A stretch of DNA of 64,000 nucleotides, from NCBI GenBank assembly GCA_047967505.1, contig CM106541.1; one strand, written 5' to 3'. The notes below the pieces were generated by a model. That model did not search any database and was not told the origin of the DNA. It saw only the letters and a program-made list of their open reading frames with translations. The position numbers were made by a program, and so were the translations under genes. Below, piece after piece: positions 1 through 10,746 of this stretch (position 1 is its first letter; every line of letters starts with the position of its first letter). This stretch comes from Dipteris shenzhenensis (taxonomy: Eukaryota; Polypodiophyta; Polypodiopsida; Gleicheniales).

Positions 1-289
1 ATAGAGAAATGCATTGAGAAGGTTTTGGAGAAGTTTCATCGCCGGAAAGTCCTCCAAAACTAAGAAAAACCAGTCAACCAGCGCGTGGGACCACTCGAAA
101 TTCAACAGAAAGCTGTAGCTTTGCAAGAGGAGAGGCCCAGGAGGCGGTAGAAGCAAAAAGGTCCAGAAAAAGCCACTTTTGCAAATTCGACCAGCAAAAG
201 AAGTGCTCAGCTCTGCCCGTTCTACCAAACGCACGGAGGGAAAAGCATATCACTACCAAAGGGAGGCAGAGGGGAAGCCATCGGGCCAA
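1..289. other. No recognisable gene
   Basis: I see no domain, repeat end or RNA gene here. The short reading frames have no family motif. The sequence is probably intergenic or the edge of an older element that continues outside the window. Confidence 0.4.
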
Positions 290-579
290 ATGGAAGTCGA
301 GGAATCCAAACGGGTGAGGAGTTATGAAGAAAAATGGAATTCAGCTGAAGGAGGCTGAAAAACTGTTGAAACGCTGAAAGGAAAGAGTAGAGTTGACACA
401 AAATCAGAATACTTGCATATAGAATGAAGAAGAAATGGAAGTCGAGGAATCCAAACGGGTGAGGAGTTATGAAGAAAAATGGAATTCAGCTGAAGGAGGC
501 TGAAAAACTGTTGGAACACTGAAAGGAAAGAGTAGAGTTGACACAAAATCAGAATACTTGCATATAGAATGAAGAAGAA
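290..579. repeat. 145-bp tandem duplication across an LTR end
   Basis: Two adjacent units of 145 bp (290-434 and 435-579) are nearly identical. Each holds about 74 bp of flank followed by the first 70 or so bp of the LTR that starts at 509. The left unit carries a few differences in the LTR start (TGTTGAAACGC against TGTTGGAACAC). The simplest reading is a local duplication after the retrotransposon inserted, which left an extra truncated LTR end at 364. Confidence 0.8.
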
Positions 580-797
580 AGAGATCCTTAAGTAGGCACC
601 TCATACAAGGTCACTGACATCACTGATGACCTCAAAGCTCCACAATCATCTCCTCAATCTGCTCCTAGATTCTCTCAATCATCCTATGTGGCTTTTCCAC
701 CACCTAACTGTGCTTGTGGGCACCTAACTGTGTCTCTAGCACTCACACATAGAAACATAAGGTGTGCCTGAGGCATACACCTTGAGATATCCCAACA
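509..797 (-). repeat. 3' LTR of the 509-2392 element
   Basis: This is the downstream LTR in the element's orientation. It starts TG and ends CA on the plus strand and pairs with 2104-2392 at equal length (289 bp). It is preceded by target-site copy AAAAC. The first 70 bp are duplicated again to the left (364-434). Confidence 0.93.
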
Positions 798-812
798 AAC
801 CCCCCCTCAAGG
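798..812 (-). promoter_or_regulatory. Polypurine tract
   Basis: Read on the minus strand, this is a purine run CTTGAGGGGGGG next to the 3' LTR. It is the expected plus-strand primer for LTR-element reverse transcription. The same run is found at the matching place in the 9037-22497 element (about 9380-9397). Confidence 0.75.
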
Positions 813-1172
813 AGATGCCTCAGGCTATGTCAAGGATACATCTAGTCTCATAGTTTCTCATGCCATCTCATGGTGGTCAAGGATAAATCTATGGCTAGGT
901 TCTCATGCTAGCAAGGGTTTCCTTGGGTGTAAGGTAAACAGAAAGGGATACAAACAGACCTTCCAATGGTTATCTCCCCTGCATGTACATGCACACAATG
1001 TCTGCAGGAGGTACCATGGAACAAAACATACACATGGCCTACATCATAAGGTGACCAGAGGTGTTTACAAAACACACAAAACACAATAGTTTATTTTCAT
1101 TCATTTTGGAGGACTATCCAGGCTGAGTACCTTGACATAAAAAGAGAGATCTGGAGCATACATAGAGATGAT

Positions 1173-1574
1173 TTAAAATGCATAATCTTCATGGGATGCC
1201 TCATCTTGTGGAGGCAAAATATCCATGTCAAGGCAAGGTCTTACCACATGGGCAGTGTCTAGTGCCTTATAAGATGGTACTATGATAGAACAAGTGGATC
1301 TGAAAGTCATATCCTTCATGAGAACAATTATCTTGTCATCTCCATAGTTGTGTAGAGAAGCATATCTTAGGTATCTGACCTTCATCTTTTTCTTGTACTT
1401 GAAGTCAAATAAAAGTGCCATGAGAGGGTAGATCTCTGTATTTGCTTCCTTTTTGGCAACCATTGTTTTGGCAATCTTCAACAAGGAAGTCAGGTTGGCA
1501 TTTTCATCCTTTGTAGCATAACAAGATATTGTTTTATGTTTTGGCTTTTCACATATTTTGCATAAACAAGCCAT
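1173..1574 (-). CDS. 133-aa protein with one CCHC zinc knuckle (gag-like remnant or captured ORF)
   Basis: The only sizeable reading frame of the 509-2392 element runs 133 aa in element sense. Residues 4-17 read CKICEKPKHKTISC, an exact CX2CX4HX4C knuckle of the type used by Gag to bind nucleic acid. The rest has no domain I recognise. The start codon lies in a context that aligns with the gag start of the related element at 20591-21214 (both followed upstream by the same GAGAGG leader text), and both proteins contain an acidic ...DYAF stretch near the end. The capsid-like UBN2 region of that relative is absent. It may be an internally deleted gag or a different sequence joined to the knuckle. 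Whether it is translated is unknown. Confidence 0.5.
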   Translation of the reverse strand: MACLCKICEKPKHKTISCYATKDENANLTSLLKIAKTMVAKKEANTEIYPLMALLFDFKYKKKMKVRYLRYASLHNYGDDKIIVLMKDMTFRSTCSIIVPSYKALDTAHVVRPCLDMDILPPQDEASHEDYAF

Positions 1575-2090
1575 GAGAGGCTCTAACCCAGGTATTGGGT
1601 AGTGTCTTCTCTCTTACAAGGTAAAAAGAACTGAAATACTTCCAAAGTATAGCCACTTGATGTAGCAAATAGTAGTGACTAGTTTTCAAACAATGATGCT
1701 ACTTTTGCATGCTTCATAGGAGTGAATGAAATAAGCACTTTCCAATCACATCCAAGTCTAGCAAGTCAAAACAAAGCTGAAGCAACACTTGTAGTGAAGT
1801 TATTAAAAACTTCAAAAGACCAGAAATGCTAGAGTAGCATTTTATGTAGCATCATTTTCAAAAGTATGTCAAAACTGTCAAAACTAGAGAGCTGAACTTG
1901 GAGGGCTCATATCACACTCTTCAAAGCAAAAGAAAGAGGGCTTTCTGAGGCAAAAGAAAGCTGGTATACCACAGTAGATCCTCTGGGAACAAGCTCAAGC
2001 AAAATTTTGGGAGAAGAGGGAGAGATGGTGAAGAAGAAGAAGAAGAAGATGATGATGATGTGGCAGAAATGGGCTCAAGGAGGATCAAAT

Positions 2091-2103
2091 GGCTCTGATA
2101 CCA
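2091..2103 (-). promoter_or_regulatory. Primer-binding site (tRNA-iMet type)
   Basis: On the minus strand this reads TGGTATCAGAGCC. It matches the 3' end complement of initiator tRNA-Met used by most plant copia and many gypsy elements. It directly abuts the 5' LTR at 2104. Confidence 0.9.
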
Positions 2104-2392
2104 TGTTGGAACACTGAAAGGAAAGAGTAGAGTTGACACAAAATCAGAATACTTGCATATAGAATGAAGAAGAAAGAGGTCCTTAAGTAGGCACCTCATA
2201 CAAGGTCACTGACATCACTGATGACCTCAAAGCTCCACAATCATCTCCTCAATCTGCTCCTAGATTCTCTCAATCATCCTATGTGGCTTTTCCACCACCT
2301 AACTGTGCTTGTGGGCACCTAACTGTGTCTCTAGCACTCACACATAGAAACATAAGGTGTGCCTGAGGCATACACCTTGAGATATCCCAACA
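2104..2392 (-). repeat. 5' LTR of the 509-2392 element
   Basis: Upstream LTR in element orientation, 289 bp, followed on the plus strand by target duplication AAAAC (2393-2397). It is expected to hold the promoter. A clear TATA box was not identified. Confidence 0.93.
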
Positions 2393-4460
2393 AAAACCAG
2401 TCCAAAATCTCAACAAAGGGAGAAGATGAGAGAGAAAACCACACATGTGAAGTTTAGAAGGCCCAGGAAGGTCCAGGAATGGCAAAGGAGCATGTAGAAG
2501 GCACTAGAGCCACCTGGAACTCTAGGGGGGCCACTGAAGGTACATGGCCATCTAGGGGGCCCATTAAAAATGCCACATCATCATTTCCCAACAACCACTC
2601 TTTTAATTCCTTGGAATGCCTTTGGGCCTAGGGATTAATTACGCTTATGTGCTAGGCACCATGCCGTGTTTGATTACACATTATTAAGCCCATGCTTGGA
2701 CTTTTAAAACCAAAGTTGTCACGGTCTTGTAGTACATTAGAATTTCACGCCCCCGTGACACGTACAGTCTATACGACTGTACGGATTCTTTACTGTCTGC
2801 CCATACTAGATTGTGATGAGACTAAACAAATAGTCCACAGCCTTGACCACATAGGTCACAGAAAACTAGCTCCATAATAATAGAGATTATATCACTTGTG
2901 TACTATAACTTGGAATCCTTCAAAACTGAAATATAGCACAGAATAGCTAGCTTGTCCCATCAAGGAATACTTTAAGACCACATATGTATGTATAAGCAAT
3001 CTTGTGTGCTTAGCTTTTGATTCCTGAAACAATCAAGGAAATAACACACTTCTTTCCTTGTAAGGGTTAGATCTTTAAATATAGATAAATCAAACTTCAT
3101 AATCATGAAAGAAATACTTAGCTTAAATTTTCCATAATAGCTATGAAAGCACTTTGTCCAAAGACGATATTTCACTAAGAAGTGGTTCTTTCTTGCTTTT
3201 GCCAATTCAACCAATAGTTCTCGATAGGAATCCCTGGGACCTTCTTCCCTTCATCTCGCAATCTTGCTTAGGTGCTTAACTAAGAGGCCGCATCCATGAT
3301 GAGAAAAACGAAATAGCAACTGCTGTCTTTTGCTATTTTTACTACTTTTCTTATGCCACTTTGGAGAAAAGAAGGCCACGTGTGCACAAAAAGCGGTTGC
3401 TTTTTGTGAAAAGCAGGTGCTTTTTCTTGAGAGAAGCAGATGCTTTTCGTGAAAAGCAAGTGCTTTTTGCTACGATAATTCTGAGCAAGAGATTGGAAGC
3501 ATGTCCCCAAGGATGACGGCAGGATGTATGTCTTTCTCACTTGATAGATCATAGAGAAGAGAAGAAAACAACCCAAGAGATAGGGCGATAGAGAGAGAAG
3601 AGATGTCTGGCCAAGACGAATTTATGCCTCCTGAAAGATGCGCCTCAGCTCTAGTGCTGCAACGAGCCTCCAAACAAGAGTGCCCCACGTTCCCGACCGT
3701 GTATTAGATCACAAACAAGAGCGCTCCGCCTTCTCAAGCAAGAATCAGGTCACAATTAGTGCGCCTCACCTTGATTCACAGCTGTGTGCTAGCCGTGGAC
3801 CGTTTCCACCAAGGAAAGTAAAAATCCTATGCTCAAAAACCATTGAAACCTGACCAGAAACCCTAAAACAAATCTATATTCAGCTTTGAAACCCTAAAAA
3901 CGAACCACTGCTGGTAGAAACGCGGCCTGGATCTTCGATTCGCAACAGATAATAACCAGATAGATTTCGAATTTCATAGATAACAAGAAAAAACAACATC
4001 TAATAGCTTCATCTGACGAGGAACAGCAGCAGATTTCTTCTAGAAATCAAAACAAACTGAGAGATGGAGAGAAAGAACAGAGATTGTCACTTCCACATAA
4101 TTTTTTTGCGATATTTCACAAGAACTTTGCGATAGAAACTGGAGAACACAAACTGAAATCTGAAAACTTATCTCAAAGATTCTTCGCGAGAGAACAGAGG
4201 GCTAGAAGAAGGAGACGCAGCACACGCAACACTAGGGCCCAGAAATAAGGACTGGACCCACTCCCTCGAAGGTCTTTATTGCAATAGAATAATACTTTGT
4301 AAGCTGAATACAACTCTTGAATGAATCTAGGAGGCCTACTTACTTTTACAAAAAAAACCAAGCTTTTTAGGCTTTCTTTTTAAATCAGGTGCTTTTGGTG
4401 CCTTTTTTAATCCCGTGGGCCCTCTTTTTAAAGAGACACCCTCCCTTGTTCATGCTTTTA
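2393..4460. other. No recognisable gene; local short repeats
   Basis: No coding domain is visible in either strand. Around 3385-3475 a 30-bp word built on AAAAGCAGGTGCTTTTT is repeated about four times in alternating near-palindromic form. The stretch 3840-4360 reads on the minus strand like a leader or promoter-type region (pyrimidine-rich, CCCTAAAA motifs), but I cannot tie it to a gene. Confidence 0.4.
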
Positions 4461-5440
4461 GGCCTTGTGGGACTTGCTTTTTGTGCTTTTACTCAAGATG
4501 GCCAAAAACTCCTCAAAAAGAGGTAGGAAAAATCCAAGACTAGGGCGGAATATGCCACAGGAGTACAGTTTGCAACTCGCATTTGCATTGCACAAGAAAT
4601 TGGGGCATTTTCTGTGCTTTGATAGATATTGGAGTAAGATTGCCAATTTGCATCAATGTTTGGGGATTGCAATTTGCCCTTTAAAAATTGGGGCTTTTGA
4701 CATTGAGCTTCAATTGTGCAAAAGACAAGTCTTTTGGCAAATTTACAAGGACTTTTATACTCAGTTGCAGACATTTGTTATATTCAACAATCTAAATTAG
4801 GTAGATTTTGGGGATTTTTGAGGCTAGGGTGTAGACATTACATGCAGGAGCATTGACATTGGCTTGAAATTGGAGCACATTGAGTCACATTTGCAGGTTA
4901 CAGCATAAATTTGGGGATTTTCTAATTTGTCCCCTCAAAATTTGGGCTATTGCTAGATTTGCTGTTATTTGCAGTGACCTTTGCTTGATACAGCCAACTT
5001 TGGGTTTGATTTGCATTAACCCTTTCATTTGGGTACTTTGCCTTCAGAAATTTGGAGCTTTTGCCACATGTGTATTCCACTTGGCATGCCCTGAAAGTTG
5101 CTTTGCAGGGGCATTTATCCACTATTTAAGGAAACATTGTACTCATATTTGCATTGGACAGATTTATAGGTATTTTCCCTTTGATTTGGGCTAGTCAATT
5201 TTGCAGGACAAGCTTTTGCAGGCCAATGTTTTCTTGGACAGATTCTTGCAGCAGATTTCGGGGATAGCGTGTGCATTTTCAGTTGCAAAGCTTTTGTTGT
5301 TTATTTTGGGTTGGCATTTGCAGATTTGCAGTCAGTTTTGGAGTAGCCAGCTCATTGCCTTGTAGCCTTGAGGCGTTGACATTTGCAGGACACTCTTCTT
5401 TTTGGGGATTTTCGTTTGCAAGGCACATCATCATTCTCTT
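4461..5440 (+). other. Degenerate repetitive leader upstream of copia F2
   Basis: The sequence is rich in recurring words such as TTTGCAG, TTTGGGG and GCATTTGCA spaced tens of bases apart, with no domain in translation. It lies directly 5' of the copia gag remnant that begins near 5450. It may be the decayed 5' LTR and leader of that element, but I could not match it to the F2 LTR at 40776. Confidence 0.35.
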
Positions 5441-5449
5441 GGAATTCTT

Positions 5450-6235
5450 GCCCATAAAGACAAGCTTGATGGTACTCGCTATCCCATGTGGTCATACTTG
5501 GTGCGCCACCTGTTGGTATCCCGTATTGTCAATGGATCAGAGACTAGACCTGTCTAGCCACCACATGCACTTGCTGCCACCAGAGCCACTTCTCGCTTAT
5601 CTACCACTACTCGCACAGTGCTTACCACAGCCCTCCAACACCCAACATGTTAAGATGAATGAAGGGGATAGCATAGATGCCTATCCCACCAAGATTAAGG
5701 ATTTTAGAGAGCAGCACATCAATGTTGATGAGATTGTCTCATATTCAGAAGCAATATCTACGACACTTGATGGGCTCCCTAACTAATACCAGGGATTTGC
5801 TACAACATTGAGGCTAGTGGCCATGGGTAACCCCAACCACTGTAGCTTCAATCAGCTTGTTGACCTACTACTGTAGAAGGACCAAGCCTTTTCCACCGAT
5901 CATCAGGGCAAAGGCAAAAGCGGGGGGAGGGGGGGAGGGGGATTACAGCAAACCCAAACCTTCATCGGGTACCTCATTATCTTCTTCTCTTGTTGATCGG
6001 AAGAAAAGAATAAGTGCTGCAATTATTGCAGGATGCCCGACCATGACACCTTTCAATGTCGCAAGAATAAGTGCTGCAATTATTGCAGGATGCCCGACCA
6101 TGACACCTTTCAATGCCCAACCATGACACCTTTCACTGATTTGGAGAAGGAAAACGACAGATCTTGCAATTGTACATGCTCCTGCTGCCCGATGATCATC
6201 CTCATGAGGCAGCAAACTTGCCTCTCAGGATGAGT
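5450..6235 (+). pseudogene. Copia F2 gag remnant with duplicated CCHC knuckle
   Basis: The start is marked by KLDGTRYPMW near 5460, the hallmark opening of plant copia Gag. It is followed at 5650-5790 by a UBN2-type segment (KMNEGDSIDAY...STTLDGLPN) and a Lys/Gly linker. A CNYCRMPDHDTFQC zinc knuckle (CX2CX4HX4C) occurs at about 6014-6058. It is repeated in tandem 57 bp later, in frame, with the last residues of the second copy altered. Stops and frameshifts break the frame in several places, so no Gag is made. It heads the polyprotein of an old plus-strand element whose later parts lie at 6300-9036 and 22498-22805. Confidence 0.8.
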
Positions 6236-6317
6236 GAGCATTTATTGTGACTTGTCGCTACAATTCAGAGATGCATGTTTCAGCTTTATCTATTTCAGAT
6301 TCGAAGTCAGCCTAGTA

Positions 6318-6830
6318 TTTTGACAGCGGTGCTTCTAAGCACATTACCTCCTGCAAATCTCTATTTTAGTCCTTGAGTGATGCTCCAGACGGAGACATTG
6401 TCACACAATGCAGCTTATCCCATGAAAGGGATTGGTGAGGTGCTGGTCACATCAATGTCAGGTGATACAGTGCCCCTTTTAGAAGTTTTGTATGTTCCAG
6501 GTATCAAGAAGAATCTGATTTCTTATCTCCACAAATGACTTCAAAGTTCAATTTGACAGTCATCGTTGTGCTGTGTATAATAATCGGTACGATAACTGTA
6601 TTGTACTCACTAGGATACTTGACAGCAGGCTGTATCACCTTGATACCTTTGAAAAAATAGGCTCTTATAGAAGCTAACGCCATTGCTGAATCTGTGATTT
6701 CCGATACTCACTTATGGCATGAGAGACTAGGGCATCTGACCTTTAATAGTTTGGTGAAAATGCATGGGTGTAGATCTCCCACCCATGCATGCCATTACGA
6801 AACCTGTATGTGAGAGTTGCTTGCTGGGGA
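6318..6830 (+). pseudogene. Copia F2 protease and pre-integrase remnant
   Basis: The aspartic protease active site is visible as YFDSGASKHIT at about 6318-6350, preceded by a TAG where family members have Trp. The integrase zinc-binding lead-in HLWHERLGHLTFNSL lies near 6715-6760, followed by a frameshift in the CxxC part. The order protease then integrase is that of Ty1/copia, which separates this from the gypsy element nested downstream. Confidence 0.72.
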
Positions 6831-7518
6831 AAATGCTTCGATTCCCATTTCCAACCGGACCCTTGGTGCATCTAGGAAGTTGCACCTCCTACATAGTGAT
6901 GTATGTGGGCCGATGCAAATAGCATCACTTAGAGGATACTACTACTTTGTTACTTTTGTGGATGACTTCACCAGGTTCACTTGGATTTATCCCATGAAAT
7001 TGAAGTCAGATGCCTTCTCTAGCTTCAAGCATTTTCTTGCCTTAGGAAAAAATGAGAGTGGGGAAACACTCTCCACTCTCCGCACTGACACGAGAGATGA
7101 GTACTTATCTTTGAAATTTTTTTATTTTTTAGCAGCCCGGGGTCTCATACATCAATGCACAGTGCCATATACTCCACAACAAAATGGGCTTGAACGATGG
7201 AAAAATAGAACAAAATGGAAAATGGGCAGGTGCATGCTTAAGGGCAAGTCTTTGCCAAACAAATTCTTGTTGGATGCCGTTATGTGTGCCAACTGTGTGC
7301 TCCACCGAGCACCCACTTGGGCATTGAAGATGATGACCCCTTGTGAAGCATGGATAGGCCGTAAGCCTATAATTGCTCACATGCGGGTGTTTAGATCTCT
7401 TGCATATGCATATGTACCCTCTCAGCTGAGGCATATGCTTGATAATAAGGACATTGAATGCATTTTCATTAGCTACAATTCACAGAGCAAAGGTTACAGG
7501 TTGTTTCAGCCTGCATAG
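6817..7518 (+). pseudogene. Copia F2 integrase core
   Basis: A 233-aa open segment of the retroviral-type integrase. Asp of the DDE triad is visible in LLHSDVCGPM, and the second Asp region reads LRTDTRDEYLS (family norm is SDRGGEY-like). The glutamate motif is shifted: NGLERWKN in place of the usual NGxxERKN. Together these suggest loss of catalysis. The later GKKPxVxHLRVFG-type region is also present (GRKPIIAHMRVF). The segment has no start codon of its own in biology; it is part of a broken pol frame. Confidence 0.82.
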
Positions 7519-7929
7519 TCAAGGTAATTGTCAGTAGAAATGTGGTTTTTGTTGAGCATGCTCCTTTTACATTGAGTGGACTGTAAAAAGCAGCAATCAA
7601 TAGAAGCCTCTAATGTATTTGATGCCATACTGCCCTTCACAAATTCAGATGGCACTATACAGGATCCAGCTCCAAATTCTTCTAGCAGCTCACAGCGTCC
7701 TCCTATTGCCAATGTTCAGCCTGATTTGCAGCCACACTATGATCATGCTATTGAACATGCAGTTACAGTGGGACAAGCTGTTATTAGACAGCAAAAACAA
7801 GTTTCAAGGTGGCTCTTGGATACTCTTCGGGATAGTGAGCAAGCTGAGCCCTTGGCTGCCCACACAAGAGGCATTCAAAAACAAATGGATGCTGATTTGC
7901 TTCATGTTGCTTTGATTCCTACTGCCTGC

Positions 7930-9031
7930 AATGAGGAACATATATGTCATTTGATAGTAGAGAATGGATGGATGCCATGAAAGCTAAACTTGATCCATTC
8001 ATGCAAATGGCACATGGGAATTGTGTGACTAAGTAGGTCTACAAATTGAAGCGGAAAGCGAATGGCAGTGTTGACAGCCCTCCTTGTTGCCAAAGGCTAT
8101 GCCCAACAACATGGCATTGACTTTGAGAAGACATTCACTCCCACTTCACGCATCACAACCATTCGGTGCGTCATTGCTCTTGCATCCCATAGGCATTGAG
8201 AGGTCCACCAGCTGGACATTAAGACCACTTTCCTTCATGGGGATTGACCAAAAGACGTCTATGTCACCCAACCTCCAAGCTTTAGGTTGAACATTTTGAA
8301 AATCAGGTATGCAGGCTGAAAAAGGCCCTCTATGGGAAGCAGGCACCGTAGGCATGGTATGCGAAGATACATTCCTTTTTGCTATGTCTGGATTTAGAAA
8401 CAGCCCTACAGAGGCCACTCTTTATGTCCGCAAGAGTGAATTTCTGATTTTAATTCTTTATATGGATGACATTCGCCAGACACTCATAAAATTGCAGACT
8501 TCAAGGCAGATTTGCAGAAATCCTTTGCAATGTCAGATATGGGCCGGTTGCACTACTATTTGGGCATCCAGTTTGCTAATGTCGAGAGGGGCATAATGAT
8601 GAGACAATCAAAATATATTGGACAACGCTTGTAGCGCTTACGATTCGAGGATTGTAACTTCTACTCCATTGGAACCTGCCTTTCATTTCTCCCCCAAAGA
8701 TAAGAGTGCCCTATTTAATGCCAATCTTTATAAGCACGCTGTGGGCTGCCTAATTTACTCATGTCATACCCAACTTGATTTGCAATATGTCGTTCCCAAT
8801 TCAGCAAGTACATGCACAAGCCCAGCACACAACATTGGCAGGCAGTCAAGCAAGTCTTTCGTTACTTGAAGGCCACAAAGCATTGGGACTGATCTATAGT
8901 GATCGATCTTCACTGGATTTGCATGCATTCACGGACAGTGATTGGGCAGGTTGTTATGATACCCGCATGTCACACAGAGGCAACTATTTCATGCTTGACT
9001 CTTCATGCATCTCTTAGTTCAGTAAGAAGCA
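7930..9031 (+). pseudogene. Copia F2 reverse transcriptase and RNase H (5' part)
   Basis: Read across frames, the usual copia RT landmarks appear in order: WMDAMKAKLD near 7965, VYKLKRKANG near 8037, the AKGYAQQHGIDFEKTFTP block near 8090, VHQLDIKTTFLHG near 8205, and the catalytic box LYMDDI near 8457 (YxDD kept). RNase H follows, with DSDWAGCYDTR near 8935-8970. At 9036 the RNase H is interrupted by a younger copia insertion and resumes at 22498. Many frameshifts show that it is long dead. Confidence 0.82.
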
Positions 9032-9036
9032 GCCTA

Positions 9037-9379
9037 TGTTGGAAAGTGGAAGTAAAGGAGGACATCATGGAAGAGAGTGTGGGAGCCAAATGGAAAAATG
9101 TCCCATTGAGTTGAGAGGAAGTCCTCTCTTTTATAGAATGGGAGAGAGGGTGGCCTAAATCAATGGCACCACTCCTACATCAAAGGAGATAACTCCTAAA
9201 TCATAGGAACTCCACAATCATAGGCACCACCCCATGTGGGGGCCTTTGCATTACATCATCACCTGTGTCATGATCTATGGCACTAAGTGTGCCTCTCCTA
9301 CACACACACACATAACTATATGACTGCTAATGGATGCACACATGCACCTAGCAAGCCCTTAATCACACATATCCCAACA
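9037..9379 (-). repeat. 3' LTR of gag-only copia F1
   Basis: 343 bp. It aligns along its length with 22230-22497 but holds about 75 bp in the middle (roughly 9132-9210) that the other LTR lacks, so the partner has suffered a deletion. Confidence 0.9.
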
Positions 9380-9550
9380 TACCCCCCCTCTCAAGGGTTT
9401 GCCTCTTGCTATGTCAAGGATACATCTAGTCACATAGTTTCTCATGCCATCTTATGGTGGTCAAGGATAAATCTATGGCTAGGATCTCATGCTAGCAAAG
9501 GTGCCCAAGGGTCAAGGTTTATAGAAATGGGATAGACCAAACACATATCA

Positions 9551-10001
9551 TGTTATGCTCTAGACAAGATAGCATGACCTCGGAAAGATCGGTGGGCATT
9601 TTCTCTTAGATGACCGACTTCTGTAATATTTAATGTGCGTAAATAAAATGGTCAAGAGAAGTAACTGCCAAGGTCCTAGGTGAGTGTGAAATGGCATTGA
9701 CTAGGTGGTTCTGTGTGCTAAGGCCTAGGTGCACCTAAATGTGCAATAATGCCAAGGGGCAAATGGTTTTAATGTGCCCCAAGAGAGGGGTAAATGGTGC
9801 ACCAAGTGAAAAGGGCTAAAATGATGACATGTGGCAGAGGGAACCATCTAGGGAGTTGTGGGTCTTGTGGATAGGCATGAGCAAGAAGAAATAACGTATC
9901 TGACGAAATGCGATTCACGAGAGTAAGGCTGGGTGGAATAACCAGTGCCATCGCCCGTGATAGAAAATACGAGACATGAGAATTAGCTTAGGTTTGTTTC
10001 A
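9551..10001 (+). repeat. 5' LTR of the gypsy element
   Basis: 451 bp, equal in length to 19778-20228. It is preceded by TATCA and followed two bases later by the primer-binding site. No strong TATA box is obvious to me. Confidence 0.93.
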
Positions 10002-10003
10002 TT

Positions 10004-10015
10004 TGGTATCAGAGC
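10004..10015 (+). promoter_or_regulatory. Primer-binding site of the gypsy element
   Basis: TGGTATCAGAGC, complementary to the 3' end of initiator tRNA-Met, lies two bases after the LTR end. Confidence 0.9.
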
Positions 10016-10746
10016 GCAAGGGAAGAGAGACGATCTGGGTGACGGAAGAAAGGCTTGGAGCGCAGAGGTGACGCAAGGTGGAGCGTTGTTTGACAAGCAG
10101 CTGGCCGTGATTCAGAACTTGGACAGCGAGGGTGAGGCAGGAGATAATCCAAGGCTGTGACGAAAGCTACGAACGGACAGCAGGCGTGGAAGAAGGAATA
10201 CGGCTGTTCGTGACGTGCGATGGATGGGAGGATCGTTGGCCGTGACAAAGACTTCTGTGGCGGTTGAATTCGATGTGCGGGAACCTTCGTGGTGGCTGAG
10301 AGCTGGCTGGCTGACGTGCTGCGTAGGCCTGGACGATCCCAGGTGGATTGACGACGCGACAGATTTGGGCACATAGAGAAAAAACCAGACAGTCCGAAAA
10401 GGAGGGCCTCGAAGTTTCGATACTTGTCCCTGAGGTCCAAACCTAGCGCAACATGGTTCAACAGGAGGGGTGACGAATTGTTCCAGGGAGCAGTTCTTTT
10501 CCTTTTTTTTGTCAAAATCTGAGTTTGCAGTCGAGTCATTCTGTACAGCAGAGGCTGTCGTTTATTTTTCCTGCATAACAAAAGGAAAATCTGAAGAGAG
10601 AAATAATAATAATAATAATGATAATAATAATAATAGTAATCTTTTTTCCCTTGTGAAACTATGGAGGTAGAGGGACAAAATTCTAGAGTGAATCCTAGTG
10701 AGTCTAGAGCACGGTCTACACAACAAATGTCACATCACAGCAAATT
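10016..10746 (+). other. Gypsy leader with AAT microsatellite
   Basis: Untranslated leader between the primer-binding site and gag. It contains an imperfect AAT/GAT trinucleotide run at about 10602-10640. The opposite-strand frame through it has no domain and I treat it as chance. Confidence 0.6.

Larger units (their letters stand above)
509..2392 (-). mobile_element. Short non-autonomous Ty1/copia-type LTR retrotransposon
   Basis: This complete element is 1,884 bp and lies on the minus strand. Two 289-bp LTRs (509-797 and 2104-2392) begin TGTTGG and end CCAACA and differ at about one site by eye, so the insertion is recent. A perfect 5-bp target duplication AAAAC sits at 504-508 and 2393-2397. 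The primer-binding site TGGTATCAGAGCC (2091-2103, minus) abuts the right LTR. A G-rich polypurine tract (about 798-812, minus) abuts the left LTR. There is no integrase, reverse transcriptase or RNase H, so it must move using proteins from another element. Internal sequence near the 3' end matches the gag-only element at 9037-22497, so the two are one family (F1). Confidence 0.93.

Noticed and set aside
10009-10581. 190-aa minus-strand reading frame
   Set aside because: Lies opposite the gypsy leader, Ser/Pro/Leu-rich, with no domain; the plus-strand retrotransposon structure explains the region.
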